DNA from: Proteobacteria bacterium UBA6921
GTDB lineage: Bacteria; Pseudomonadota; Gammaproteobacteria; SG8-11
Direction of reading: 5' to 3'
NCBI GenBank assembly: GCA_002450895.1
Contig: DKAR01000129.1
Span: 2,528 to 9,088, forward strand
DNA length: 6,561 bases
Positions 1 to 6,561 of this stretch are shown one piece after another (positions within the stretch are counted from its first letter, which is position 1; each line of letters starts with the position of its first letter). A program made the position numbers and the translations under genes. The notes beneath the pieces were generated by a model. The model was not told the DNA's origin, did not search any database, and saw only the letters and a program-made list of their open reading frames with translations.

Positions 1-251
1 ACACTAGTCGCCGCGTCGCCACACGAGTTGAGGTTGGATGGCGGTATATACGAACCGTCGTCGAGATCGATTCCTCCGCCTGGCTGCAAAACGCCCAAAA
101 TGGAGGAGCCGCTCGACAAGTCCGTAACGACGACTCGGGCACCTGGCGGTGCGGGTGCAGAATAATCCAAGGCAAATTGGACACTATTGCTATTTTCGCT
201 CAAAGCCGAAGCGCTTGGGGCGCTAACAAGCTCGGAGATTGCCATTCCATC
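1..251 (-). other. Variable C-terminal tip, incomplete (83 residues visible)
   Basis: After DPSGL the sequence changes character: it becomes rich in Ser, Ala, Pro and Gly (for example SAPSASALSENSNS and DYSAPAPPGARVVVTD) and loses the YD pattern. VQFALDYSAPAPPGARVVVT followed by DLSSG has alternating beta-type strands, and GIDLDDGSYIPPSN follows. I recognise no known toxin motif, and no stop is reached. In RHS proteins this is the polymorphic effector or cargo position. It could also be a short non-toxic beta extension. Codon use looks like the rest of the gene, with no obvious shift marking a recent replacement. Confidence 0.7.
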
Positions 252-3200
252 CAACCCGCTCGGGTCGAAAAGATTGATTGGTTCAGAGTCCGCATAACTG
301 AAAACGTTTGTTGATTTCGCCGAGAAAAGAACAGGATCTTTTGACAGCCATCGACCATTCATCGGGTCGTAGTCGCGAACACCGAATCGCACGAGCTGTG
401 TATCGAGATCGTACAGACCGCCCGCAAACCCAAATGGCTGAAACCCTGGACTGGTGTCACTCAGTATTCGACCGAACTCGTCGTAGTCGATGCGTTGCGC
501 GACGGCTCCTGTCGCGACATCAACAACTAGGCGAGGACTACCGATTTGATCGGTAACGATTCGGTAGGTCGTTCCGTTCTTGACCATGTAGTCCGGTACA
601 TTGACGCGCGTTCCGTACACGAAACGGCTCACCACAGCATTGTTGTCATCGAGTTCCGCCACCGGGCGCAGTTGGCCTTGATACAGGAAGCCCTGCACGA
701 GATTTCCATTCACTTTCTTGCCCACGCGACGATTCTGACCGTCGATCAAATAGTCGATGACCGTGCCATCGGGCAGTATGACCTTGAGAAGGTTACCCAT
801 CTCGTCGTACTGGTAGCTCGTGGTTTGACTACCAGTCGTCTTGCTCGACAACTCACCATTGGCCGTGTAGCTGTATGTGGTTCCTCCATAGCTAATGAGC
901 CGATCTTGATCATCGTAGGTTGCGCTGACGCTTGGGCCCGTACGCGCGATACGATTGCCGTTGCTGTCGTAGCTGTAGCTGCTGATCTGTGCGCCGTCTT
1001 TGCCTACGGTGCTCAGCCGGCCGGCGCTGTCATAGCCGTAGTCGTATGTCGTGGTCACGCCGCCAATGGTTTCGACTTTCTTGGTAATGCGTCCGAGGGC
1101 GTCGCGGGTGTAGGCAACGTCGTAGAGAGCCGCAGCGTCGAACTTCACGTTGTAGGTGGTCGCCTCGCCAAAGCTGCTGTAGGAGTAAGCGTCGGCGACC
1201 TTATTAAGAACCGTACCAGTGAGTAGTCCGTTCTGCGCGTTCCGAGTTAGCGACAGGTCGCCCGCAGTTTTTAACAGGCGATCAACGTCGTATGCGTAGC
1301 TCACTTCGTTCGCTCCGTTGATGCTTTCGGCCGTCACCAGCATGTCATTGTTGTATGTGTAGGCGGTGGAGCCGCTCACGGAGCCCGACCATGTGATGCC
1401 CGTCGTCAGGTCGCCATCGTAGCTGTACGCCAAGCCGAGACTTTGCGGCGCGGTGATGGATGTAAGATTTCCGGTCGTCGTATCGTAGCTGTAGGAGTAC
1501 GCACCGCGCGCAATGCTGACGCTGCTCGCACGACCCGCGGAATCGTAGGTTACATCCACGTTCTTGGCATCGGGGCGGGCAAGTTTCGATAATGCGCGAT
1601 CGTTGTCGTACGTGTATTGCGTGACAGTGCTTGTGCCGTTCAGATCCGGCGGCGTGTACTTCGCCGTCTGGTCGATGCTGGTGTACTCGAAGCTGTGCGC
1701 CGTCTTTCCGGGCGGCGTCAGCGCGGTCATGTTGCCGGAGGCATCGTACGAAAATGTGACGGTCCGATCGCCCGGAAGCTTCTCACTCACGATGCGGTCG
1801 GCGCTATCGTAAGTCATGGCCAATGTTCGACCGAGCGGATCCGTCGCGCCGATCAACCGATACGCGGCATCGTAAGCCAGACTGGAGTTACGATTGTTTG
1901 TTCCGTTTCCTTGCGCGATCGCTGTTGGCAACCCGCGCGTGTCATAGGTATAGCTAACCGGATCGAGACCGGAGACCTGCCCCTTGGTGATGCGCCCAAG
2001 GTCGTCAAGGGTTACGCTGCTGCTACGAGCTGCAGCACTGGTGTAGGTCACCGTCCGCACCCCGTTCACGTTGTTGTATACCGATGCGCTGACGGCACCG
2101 TTGTCTGAAACGGATGTCGTAAGCTTAGTCAGGCTAAACAAATTCTTCGCGTCCGCGAGAACCGCACTACGCGTAGTTGTAATCGTGCGCTTCAGACCGC
2201 CCGGTGTCGCAGCCTCGATCTTGCTCGGAAAGCGCGCGGTGATTCCAAAACGTGGATCGGGCGCGTACGCAACGCTGAGTGTACTGCCATCAGCGTACGT
2301 GGTCAGTTCACTAAGATCGGTGCTGATCAACGTAACGGCCTTGGTTCCGTCCGTGGCGGTGACAGTGCGACGTACCGCGCCGGTCGTGAGCGATTCCACC
2401 TGGTACGAGTGAGTGCGTCCGAGGGCTGAGGTCGTCGTCACGGTGTAGCCGTTCGTCTGCTCGGTTCGCGTCAATGACGTGCTGCCACCCGCAGGATCTT
2501 CGTCTTTGGTCAATCGCCCCTGGGCATCGTAAGTCAGCCGATGGATGTAGCCACGCGGATCGACGAACGATTGCAGCAGGCCATCCGACGAATACGTCAT
2601 GTTGAAACTTTCTGCGGCAGGATTCGTCGCAGCCTGCAACCAGCCCGCGCTGCTCACGTTCAGCGCCGTGCGCTGACCCCCTGGCGCGACAATCGCAGTT
2701 GCCAACGCACCGGTGCGTTCAATGGTGGTGACATTGCTGCTACCGTCCGTGATGGATGTGAGATATCCGCTGGCGTCGTATCCGAACTCATAGCGCGTTG
2801 CACCGTTGAGCGCATCGATCGTCTTGATGTGATGTCCCTTGGGATCGAATACGTAGACTTCTGATCCATCTTCGGATGGGATCGAGGTGTCGAAGATTGA
2901 ATATCCGGTATATTCAGGAGCGAGGCGTCGGATTCTGTGGTTTAAGGTATCCGCGACATACAGACTTCCGTCCGGACTCAACGCAATTCCGTTAGGGCGA
3001 TTAAGTTGCGTATCGGTTGCCGCGCGATCGTCCCCGTTAAATCCGATTTGCCCCGTTCCCAATACCGTGGTGATCACGCCGTCGGTGCCGACACGACGGA
3101 CTCTTCCACCCCCATTACTCCCATTCCACTCATCCACGATAAACAACGCTCCATCTGGAGCAATGGCCAAACCGTAGGGGTTCACTTGCGCATTGATCGC

Positions 3201-6200
3201 CGGTCCACCATCACCATCGCTTTTGCTACCGTCAGACGGCCTTCCGCCGTTGCCGGCGAATGTGTTGATGATCCCGTCGGGAGAAATCTTACGAACACGG
3301 TTTACGTTGTAGTCGGCGTCTTCAGCAATGTAGATACTGCCGTCCGGGCCGACCACCAGGTCGCGCGGATCGGTCAGTCTGGCTTTCGATGCCGGTCCGC
3401 CGTCTCCCGCAAACTGGCGCACGCCATCACCCGCGAGGGTCAGGATAACTCCGTCGTTTCCGATTCGGCGAATCCGGTGATTGCCAGTGTCGGCGATATA
3501 CAGCGCTCCGTCCGGACCAACTGCAATTGCCTTTGGTGAAGCGAGTTGAGCGTTTATCGCAAGACCACCATCACCGCTGAAGCCGCCAACTCCGGTACCG
3601 GCAATCGTATTGATGATTCCATCCGGCGTCACACGACGAATGACGTGGTTGGTAATATCCGCAATGTAGACGCTTCCGTCGGGGCCGACCGCAACGTCGG
3701 ACACATAGCCCATTTTCGCTGATGTGGCTGGACCGCCGTCTCCGGAGTTGCCGCCGGTTGTCCCCGCAAATCCGGTAAAGATCCCGTTCGGGTCCACACG
3801 CATTACGCGTCCCGTGGTTGCGATGTAGTAGCTTCGGTCAGGCCCCACAGCGACGCTGACGGGAGCCAAGACGGTCGCGTTCGCCGCGGGCCCGCCTTCG
3901 CCCGAGATTCCGTAATATCCCCCGAACTTGTTTACCACCGTGGATACTGCTGTTACCGCGTCGCCGTGAATCGTGGTGCCGTCACCCAACAACAACAGGC
4001 GCGACGGAGCATCGAGCGCGTGATGAACGCTCAGACTCCAGCCGCCCATGCCAAGGCTGCGATTATCCCAATGATCGAATGACGCCGTGTACTCACGCGA
4101 CAGGCTGATCGTTAGCGCGGCCCGGTCTCCAGTAAAATCTATGCCGCGATCAGAGATAAGTCCAAACGCTGGCACACTTCCCGATTGTTCGTCTGGCAAT
4201 ACATAGACAGCGGCATAGGTGTAGCTCACACGAATCCTGGCAGACTGTGTTCCAAAGATATCGCGACCGTACACATCTTTTCCGTCCCATGCGAAGTCGT
4301 ACTTCAAGTCGGGCGCGGGATTAAATTGCAAGCGACGCTTTTGGCCCGCGATGTCTATATCAAGATCGATTACTTTCAGGCTCGCTGGAACTGTGGAACC
4401 GCTGAGTGGAATCGACATCTCGGTTTTGCGACCGGGAGTCCGTTCACTTTGGTAGTGCATGCGGAGCGAGGTTCCGTTGACTGGCACGGATTCGCCAAGC
4501 GTTTGGTTTTCGCAACCGATGACCGAACCGCACTGCACATTTTGGTCGGATATCGGCGGATCGCCGTAAATCGATGCCAGCGGCGCAATGGCGTCGTTGG
4601 GAAAACGAATTCCCCAGTTGAAGTCATATGTTGTGAAATGCATGACCGGCACGCGCCAGAATGTTTGCCCCGCCGAGTAGAGTTGTGCGATTTGCGCGCG
4701 CTCGGCATCGCCAATACCAAGTGCCGAGAGCGCAACCGCGTCAGCGGCTAGTCCTTTCCCATCAACATCGAGATCCGCCAGGTTGTTCGAAACGCTCAGC
4801 ACCTTCAGCACGCGTCCATTGTCCGAGGGGATCCATTGCGCCTTGGCGCGATCGTAGTATCCGGATGGAACAATGGTGCCGACTGGAAAGCCCACGAAAT
4901 TCTCGACGTAGGCGGGCAAGGCCTGATTGAACATTACCGTAGTTGCACCGGCCTCGATTGCCTCATCAACGCTGTACTCCACCGCATAGGTGTATCCGGA
5001 GGTTGGGGGAAGTGCCGCGGGCATGGCCTTTGGCCCATTGGCACCCACCGTGTACTCCGTCGCACGCAAGTGGAGAGTCGAAAGGGATTGCGAAGAACCA
5101 TCGGGCATCACCATGCTTGCCGTCGTACCGGTCGGAACCACCACCGTGGCTTGACGCGATCCGTCTGCATCGGTTACGGAATTGCCGCGCGCCACCTGCA
5201 TTGCATTTGCGCTGAGATCGATGGTCGTTACGGCGGTATCCAGTGGGACGAGCGCAACATCAGGGACCGCCACAAAGTCACGCCAAGGTGTAGTGACCGT
5301 GCGCTGCGCGGGCAGGAACGCACCGCGTTCGAAATTCAATGTGAGATCTCCGCCGCCGTTGACAGCCAGATCGAACATGCCGTCGGCGCGCGAATAGGTT
5401 TGGCCAAACTCCGGATGACCCAACACCGTGACTTTCACGGAATCGAGCGGATCGCCCGGGCGGTTGGTGACTTTGCCGCGCAGTATCACTACGCGTTGCG
5501 CATCTATCGTGCCGGGCGCGACGCCGGTTTGTATCGCATTCGGTCCTTCGTACAAGAAGCTGGTGCTGGCATGGATGTCGGTCGCCACCGTGGGGTCGAC
5601 GGGTGGTGCGATGGTGCCAGGGTCGGGAGTGGTCACGGTTCCGGCCGTGAGTTTTGTCTCGGGCCCCATATTGCTGGCGGCATCGCTAACGACCACCGAC
5701 AGCACATCACCATTTATTGCTACCAACGTCGGGCTTGTAAAACTGCCGTCCGCGGCCACGACCACCGTCACCGAAACATTGGTGCGCGTGTTAGTGATCG
5801 TTACCGTCGCGCCCGCTTCCGCCGCGCCGGCCGACCCGGTCACAGTGAGATTGCCATTGACGATCGTGCTGAGCGTCAGGTGATCGCGCGGAACTGATGC
5901 CGGCGGAATCGAATCGCGAATGACCGTTTGGTTCAGTTCGCCCTGGTTGCCGGCCAGATCGGTTGCCGTCAGCGTGAACGAATTGATCCCCTCAACCAGG
6001 TTCAGCGAAGTTGAAAATGCATTGTCGACATCAATCGTCAGGGCCTGCGCGTTGAACGTGAGATTGGCTGCCTCGCTGATTTTTCCGGTGACAGGAACGG
6101 ACGAGGCATTCGTCACCAGTCCGCGTGCGGGCGCATTCAATGTGATCTGCGGTGGAATCGTGTCAATCGTGACGAACACCGCGTCCGAAGCACCTTCGTT

Positions 6201-6561
6201 TCCGCCGAAGTCGTTCGCGTTGAGTTTGATGTTTGCGCCACCCTGACTCAGCGCGACTCCGGGCACGCACTCCAGATTGCCTGACTTGATTTCGCACGAA
6301 CCGGCAACTCCATTTCCGTCCACCACGATTTGCGCGGTCGATGGATCAAGGCCACTACCTACGTCATCAATCGTCGCAACGAGCGTTGGCGTTGCGGTGT
6401 TTACATAGGCATTGTTCGCCGGGGCAATAAGTTTCAATTTCGGCGCCTTTGCGTCGGCAAAGACCGACAACGCGGCAACCTTCTGTTTCAGCGCCGTCAC
6501 CGAACCGGCAACACCGTTCGTGTCGATTCGAACCAGTTGCGACGCTGTCGTGGCCCAAGCG
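1..6561 (-). CDS. Teneurin-like RHS/YD-repeat protein, giant, partial at both ends
   Basis: The frame with codon starts at 6560, 6557 and so on down to 5 reads 2186 residues with no stop, and I translated it line by line without finding a frameshift. Domains by fragment residue are: Ig-like tandem 39-307, TTR-like 356-447, family-specific insert 448-682, FN-plug-like 683-887, NHL propeller 888-1216, YD shell 1227-1998, RHS core 1999-2103 and variable tip 2104-2186. YD/RHS proteins fold into a hollow beta-spiral shell that, in characterised members, encloses a C-terminal polypeptide, often a toxin. The beta-rich, cysteine-poor composition and Ig-like modules suggest export, but the N-terminus with any signal peptide lies beyond base 6561. 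The stop lies beyond base 1, so operon neighbours and an immunity gene cannot be judged. No promoter or ribosome binding site is present. The RHS/YD family call is very secure; the biological role (toxin, adhesin or surface shell) is open. Confidence 0.97.
252..281 (-). other. PxxxxDPxGL putative autocleavage motif
   Basis: The ten residues PINLFDPSGL fit PxxxxDPxGL exactly. In studied Rhs effectors this motif is the boundary between the shell and the variable C-terminal polypeptide, cut by an intrinsic aspartyl protease activity after the Leu. The Asp in this motif (266-264) and the Asp of the upstream SKDP (338-336) are plausible members of the catalytic pair. Cleavage in this protein is inferred, not shown. 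Confidence 0.75.
252..566 (-). other. RHS-repeat-associated core (residues 1999-2103)
   Basis: The block starts with YRIVTDQIGSPRLVVD (usual RHS form: DHLGSPRAVTD) and continues with RIDYDEFGRILSD and FGFAGGLYDLDTQLVRFG. It ends with VRDYDPMNGRWLSKDP, VFSYADSEPIN and LFDPSGL. This is the conserved closing module of RHS/YD proteins, lying immediately before the variable C-terminus. The GGLYD and GRW region at 422-345 matches teneurin HGGLYDPLTKL and DYDILAGRWT from memory. The module caps the shell and, in characterised Rhs toxins, performs C-terminal self-cleavage. Confidence 0.95.
567..2882 (-). repeat. YD-repeat shell (residues 1227-1998)
   Basis: About 770 residues are built of irregular YD repeats, consensus Y-x-YD-x-x-G-x-hydrophobic-x-x-hydrophobic-T. 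Clear anchors include FGYDASGYLTSIT, LTYDAQGRLTK, YTYDTRGLPTAI, MTYDSADRIVSE, FSYDASGNMTAL, YTYDNDRALSKL, VTYDSAGRASSV, YGYDSAGRLSTV, YSYDSNGNRIAR and YQYDEMGNLLKV. The entry block GSEVYVFDPKGHHIKT followed by FGYDASGYLTSITD closely resembles the start of the teneurin YD domain. YD repeats wind into a large beta-barrel shell. Because Tyr-Asp recurs, the plus strand shows repeated gtcgta and atcgta hexamers. No cysteine or catalytic motif was noticed in this stretch. Confidence 0.95.
2913..3899 (-). repeat. Six-blade NHL beta-propeller (residues 888-1216)
   Basis: Six blades share the pattern GPDG-S-hydrophobic-YIAD, NHxIRRV, PDGIINTIAG and SGDGGPA. The glycine-rich blade ends fall at about 3743, 3575, 3407, 3215 and 3035, spaced 168, 168, 192 and 180 bases. 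Blade 1 is degenerate (GPDRSYYIATTGRVMRVD, lacking the Asn-His pair), while blades 2 and 3 are close to consensus. Blades 4 and 5 carry small insertions (DADYNVN; PSDGSKSDGDGG; WNGSNGGG). Blade 6 has VADTLNHRIRRL and ends at APE. NHL propellers are binding platforms for proteins or other ligands. In teneurins the NHL domain sits beside the shell and mediates homophilic adhesion. Confidence 0.93.
3900..4514 (-). other. FN-plug-like beta domain (residues 683-887)
   Basis: The segment opens with CENQTLGESVPVNGTSLRMH followed by YQSERTPGR, the bacterial version of the teneurin block around ETQVLHEEIELPG and LRYLSSRTAGY. Next comes IPLSGSTVPASLKVIDLDID, then FAWDGKDVYGRDIFG at 4295-4251 (teneurin: WDKTDAYGQKVYG). 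Last is GMGGWSLSVHHALD at 4052-4011 followed by LLLLGDGTTI (teneurin: MGGWTLDKHH, then a glycine-rich GNGE turn). In teneurin structures this domain plugs the open end of the YD shell and links it to the NHL propeller. I infer the same position here. Teneurin sequences are quoted from memory. Confidence 0.8.
4515..5219 (-). other. Bacterial YD-family insert between TTR and FN-plug (residues 448-682)
   Basis: About 235 residues separate the TTR-like domain from the FN-plug, where teneurins have only a short link. Blocks I recognise from large bacterial YD proteins include ATEYTVGANGPKAMPAALP (5063-5007), a GYYDRAKAQWIPSDNG segment (4862-4815) and FWRVPVMHFTTYDFNWG (about 4652-4613). The first half, with VVVPTGTTASMVMPDG and a following beta-rich stretch, could be a ZU5/UPA-like fold, but this is weak. 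The second half holds an EF-hand-like loop and a short helix. Function is unknown; it is likely structural. Confidence 0.6.
4740..4775 (-). other. EF-hand/dockerin-like calcium-binding loop
   Basis: Twelve codons read DLDVDGKGLAAD. Asp at loop positions 1, 3 and 5, Gly at 6 and an acidic residue at 12 fit the DxDxDG calcium loop. The next residues (AVALSALGIGDAERAQIAQL) look helical, as expected for the exiting helix. As remembered, bacterial homologues have a DxDxDGDG-type loop at this place. The Lys at position 7 and lack of an obvious entering helix are mild cautions. Confidence 0.55.
5220..5495 (-). other. TTR/carboxypeptidase-regulatory-like domain (residues 356-447)
   Basis: The segment begins VVILRGKVTNRPGDPLDSV, the typical first strands of a carboxypeptidase-regulatory/transthyretin-like fold (V-x-G-x-V, then G-x-P-L-x-x-V-x-V). 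It continues with the diagnostic turn DGMFDLAVNGG and then LTLNFER at 5384-5325, followed by RTVTTPW. As remembered, animal teneurins have a near-identical stretch (DGTFDLIANGG, LTLHFER, RTVWLPW) in their TTR domain. The role in this class is structural, at the base of the shell. Assignment rests on motif recognition, not a search. Confidence 0.8.
5496..5639 (-). other. Pro/Thr-rich linker (residues 308-355)
   Basis: Between the last Ig-like unit and the TTR-like domain is a segment beginning TVTTPDPGTIAPPVDPT, rich in Pro and Thr and likely flexible. It is followed by SFLYEGPNAIQTGVAPG, which recurs just before this domain in bacterial YD proteins as I remember them. No enzymatic motif is visible. 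Confidence 0.55.
5640..6446 (-). other. Three tandem bacterial Ig-like domains (residues 39-307)
   Basis: Three beta-sandwich-like units of about 85-95 residues follow one another. The first starts at APKLKLIAPANNAYV, a typical opening strand of bacterial Ig-like domains. It ends at IDTIPPQITL (about 6167), which begins the second unit. The second ends at IRDSIPPASV (about 5918), which leads into the third. The repeated D-x-I-P-P boundary is characteristic of tandem bacterial Ig-like repeats in surface proteins. The second unit contains the familiar FTLTATDLAGN strand, and the third has VVSDAASNMGPET. The first unit carries a C-x8-C pair at 6296-6267. These modules usually act as stalks or spacers outside the cell. 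Exact Pfam subfamily is not assigned. Confidence 0.75.
6447..6561 (-). other. Unassigned N-terminal lead of the fragment (residues 1-38)
   Basis: The first visible residues (AWATTASQLVRIDTNGVAG and so on, to VFADAK) do not match a domain I can name. A stretch such as SVTALKQKVAALSVFADAK might be a short helix or the end of a preceding domain. The Ig-like units start straight after it. Confidence 0.4.

Noticed and set aside
546..1226. A 226-codon plus-strand open frame
   Set aside because: It is antisense to the YD shell. Its open length comes from repeated Tyr-Asp codons read backwards; there is no domain or ribosome binding site of note.
1564..3539. A series of overlapping plus-strand open frames of about 80-180 codons
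   Set aside because: All overlap each other in different frames and lie antisense to the YD and NHL coding sequence. Products show no conserved motifs.
2913..3899. Regularly spaced similar DNA segments that could suggest a CRISPR or tandem DNA repeat
   Set aside because: The spacing of 168-192 bases and similarity at the protein level are explained by NHL blades; the DNA copies are diverged.
4376..4735. A 119-codon minus-strand open frame
   Set aside because: It is in a different frame from the continuous teneurin-like frame, which covers the same bases with recognisable FN-plug and insert blocks. The product is Arg/Ser-rich, with no domain.
4185..4751. A 188-codon plus-strand open frame
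   Set aside because: It is antisense to the FN-plug and the insert, where the minus-strand translation matches family blocks. No domain is visible.
4836..5897. A 353-codon plus-strand open frame
   Set aside because: It lies antisense to the TTR/insert/Ig-like coding frame, whose translation is clearly a known family. The plus-strand product is Arg/His/Cys-rich without a recognisable domain, typical of a GC-rich shadow frame.
6367..6558. A 63-codon minus-strand open frame that reads into the window edge
   Set aside because: It is out of frame with the main coding sequence and overlaps its first Ig-like unit. Its several Cys residues and odd composition fit a shadow frame.

Overview
The window is one piece of a single very large protein gene read on the minus strand. 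Translated from base 6560 down to base 3, the frame gives 2186 codons with no stop. Neither the true start nor the true stop is inside the window. Because the frame has no ends here, a start-to-stop ORF scan misses it and returns only antisense and out-of-frame shadows. I see no intergenic space, RNA gene, mobile element, promoter or terminator.

Reading the protein N to C (high to low coordinates), the layout is: a short unassigned lead; three tandem bacterial Ig-like beta-sandwiches (about 6446-5640); a Pro/Thr-rich linker; a transthyretin/carboxypeptidase-regulatory-like (TTR) domain (about 5495-5220); a family-specific insert with an EF-hand-like calcium loop (about 5219-4515); an FN-plug-like beta domain (about 4514-3900); a six-blade NHL beta-propeller (about 3899-2913); a long YD-repeat shell (about 2882-567); the RHS-associated core ending in PxxxxDPxGL (566-252); and an unfinished variable tip (251-1).

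The TTR / FN-plug / NHL / YD-shell order, and several sequence blocks within it, match the ectodomain core of animal teneurins as I remember those sequences. The protein is therefore best described as a bacterial teneurin-like RHS/YD protein. Such proteins are large secreted or surface shells. Many encapsulate a C-terminal toxin, released by self-cleavage at the DPxGL motif. Whether this one carries a toxin cannot be seen, because the window ends 83 residues after the motif.

The organism is most likely a bacterium with moderately high GC, judged from the compact intronless coding and the protein family. Nothing in the window identifies its phylum. The antisense strand has several incidental open frames, typical of GC-rich coding DNA.
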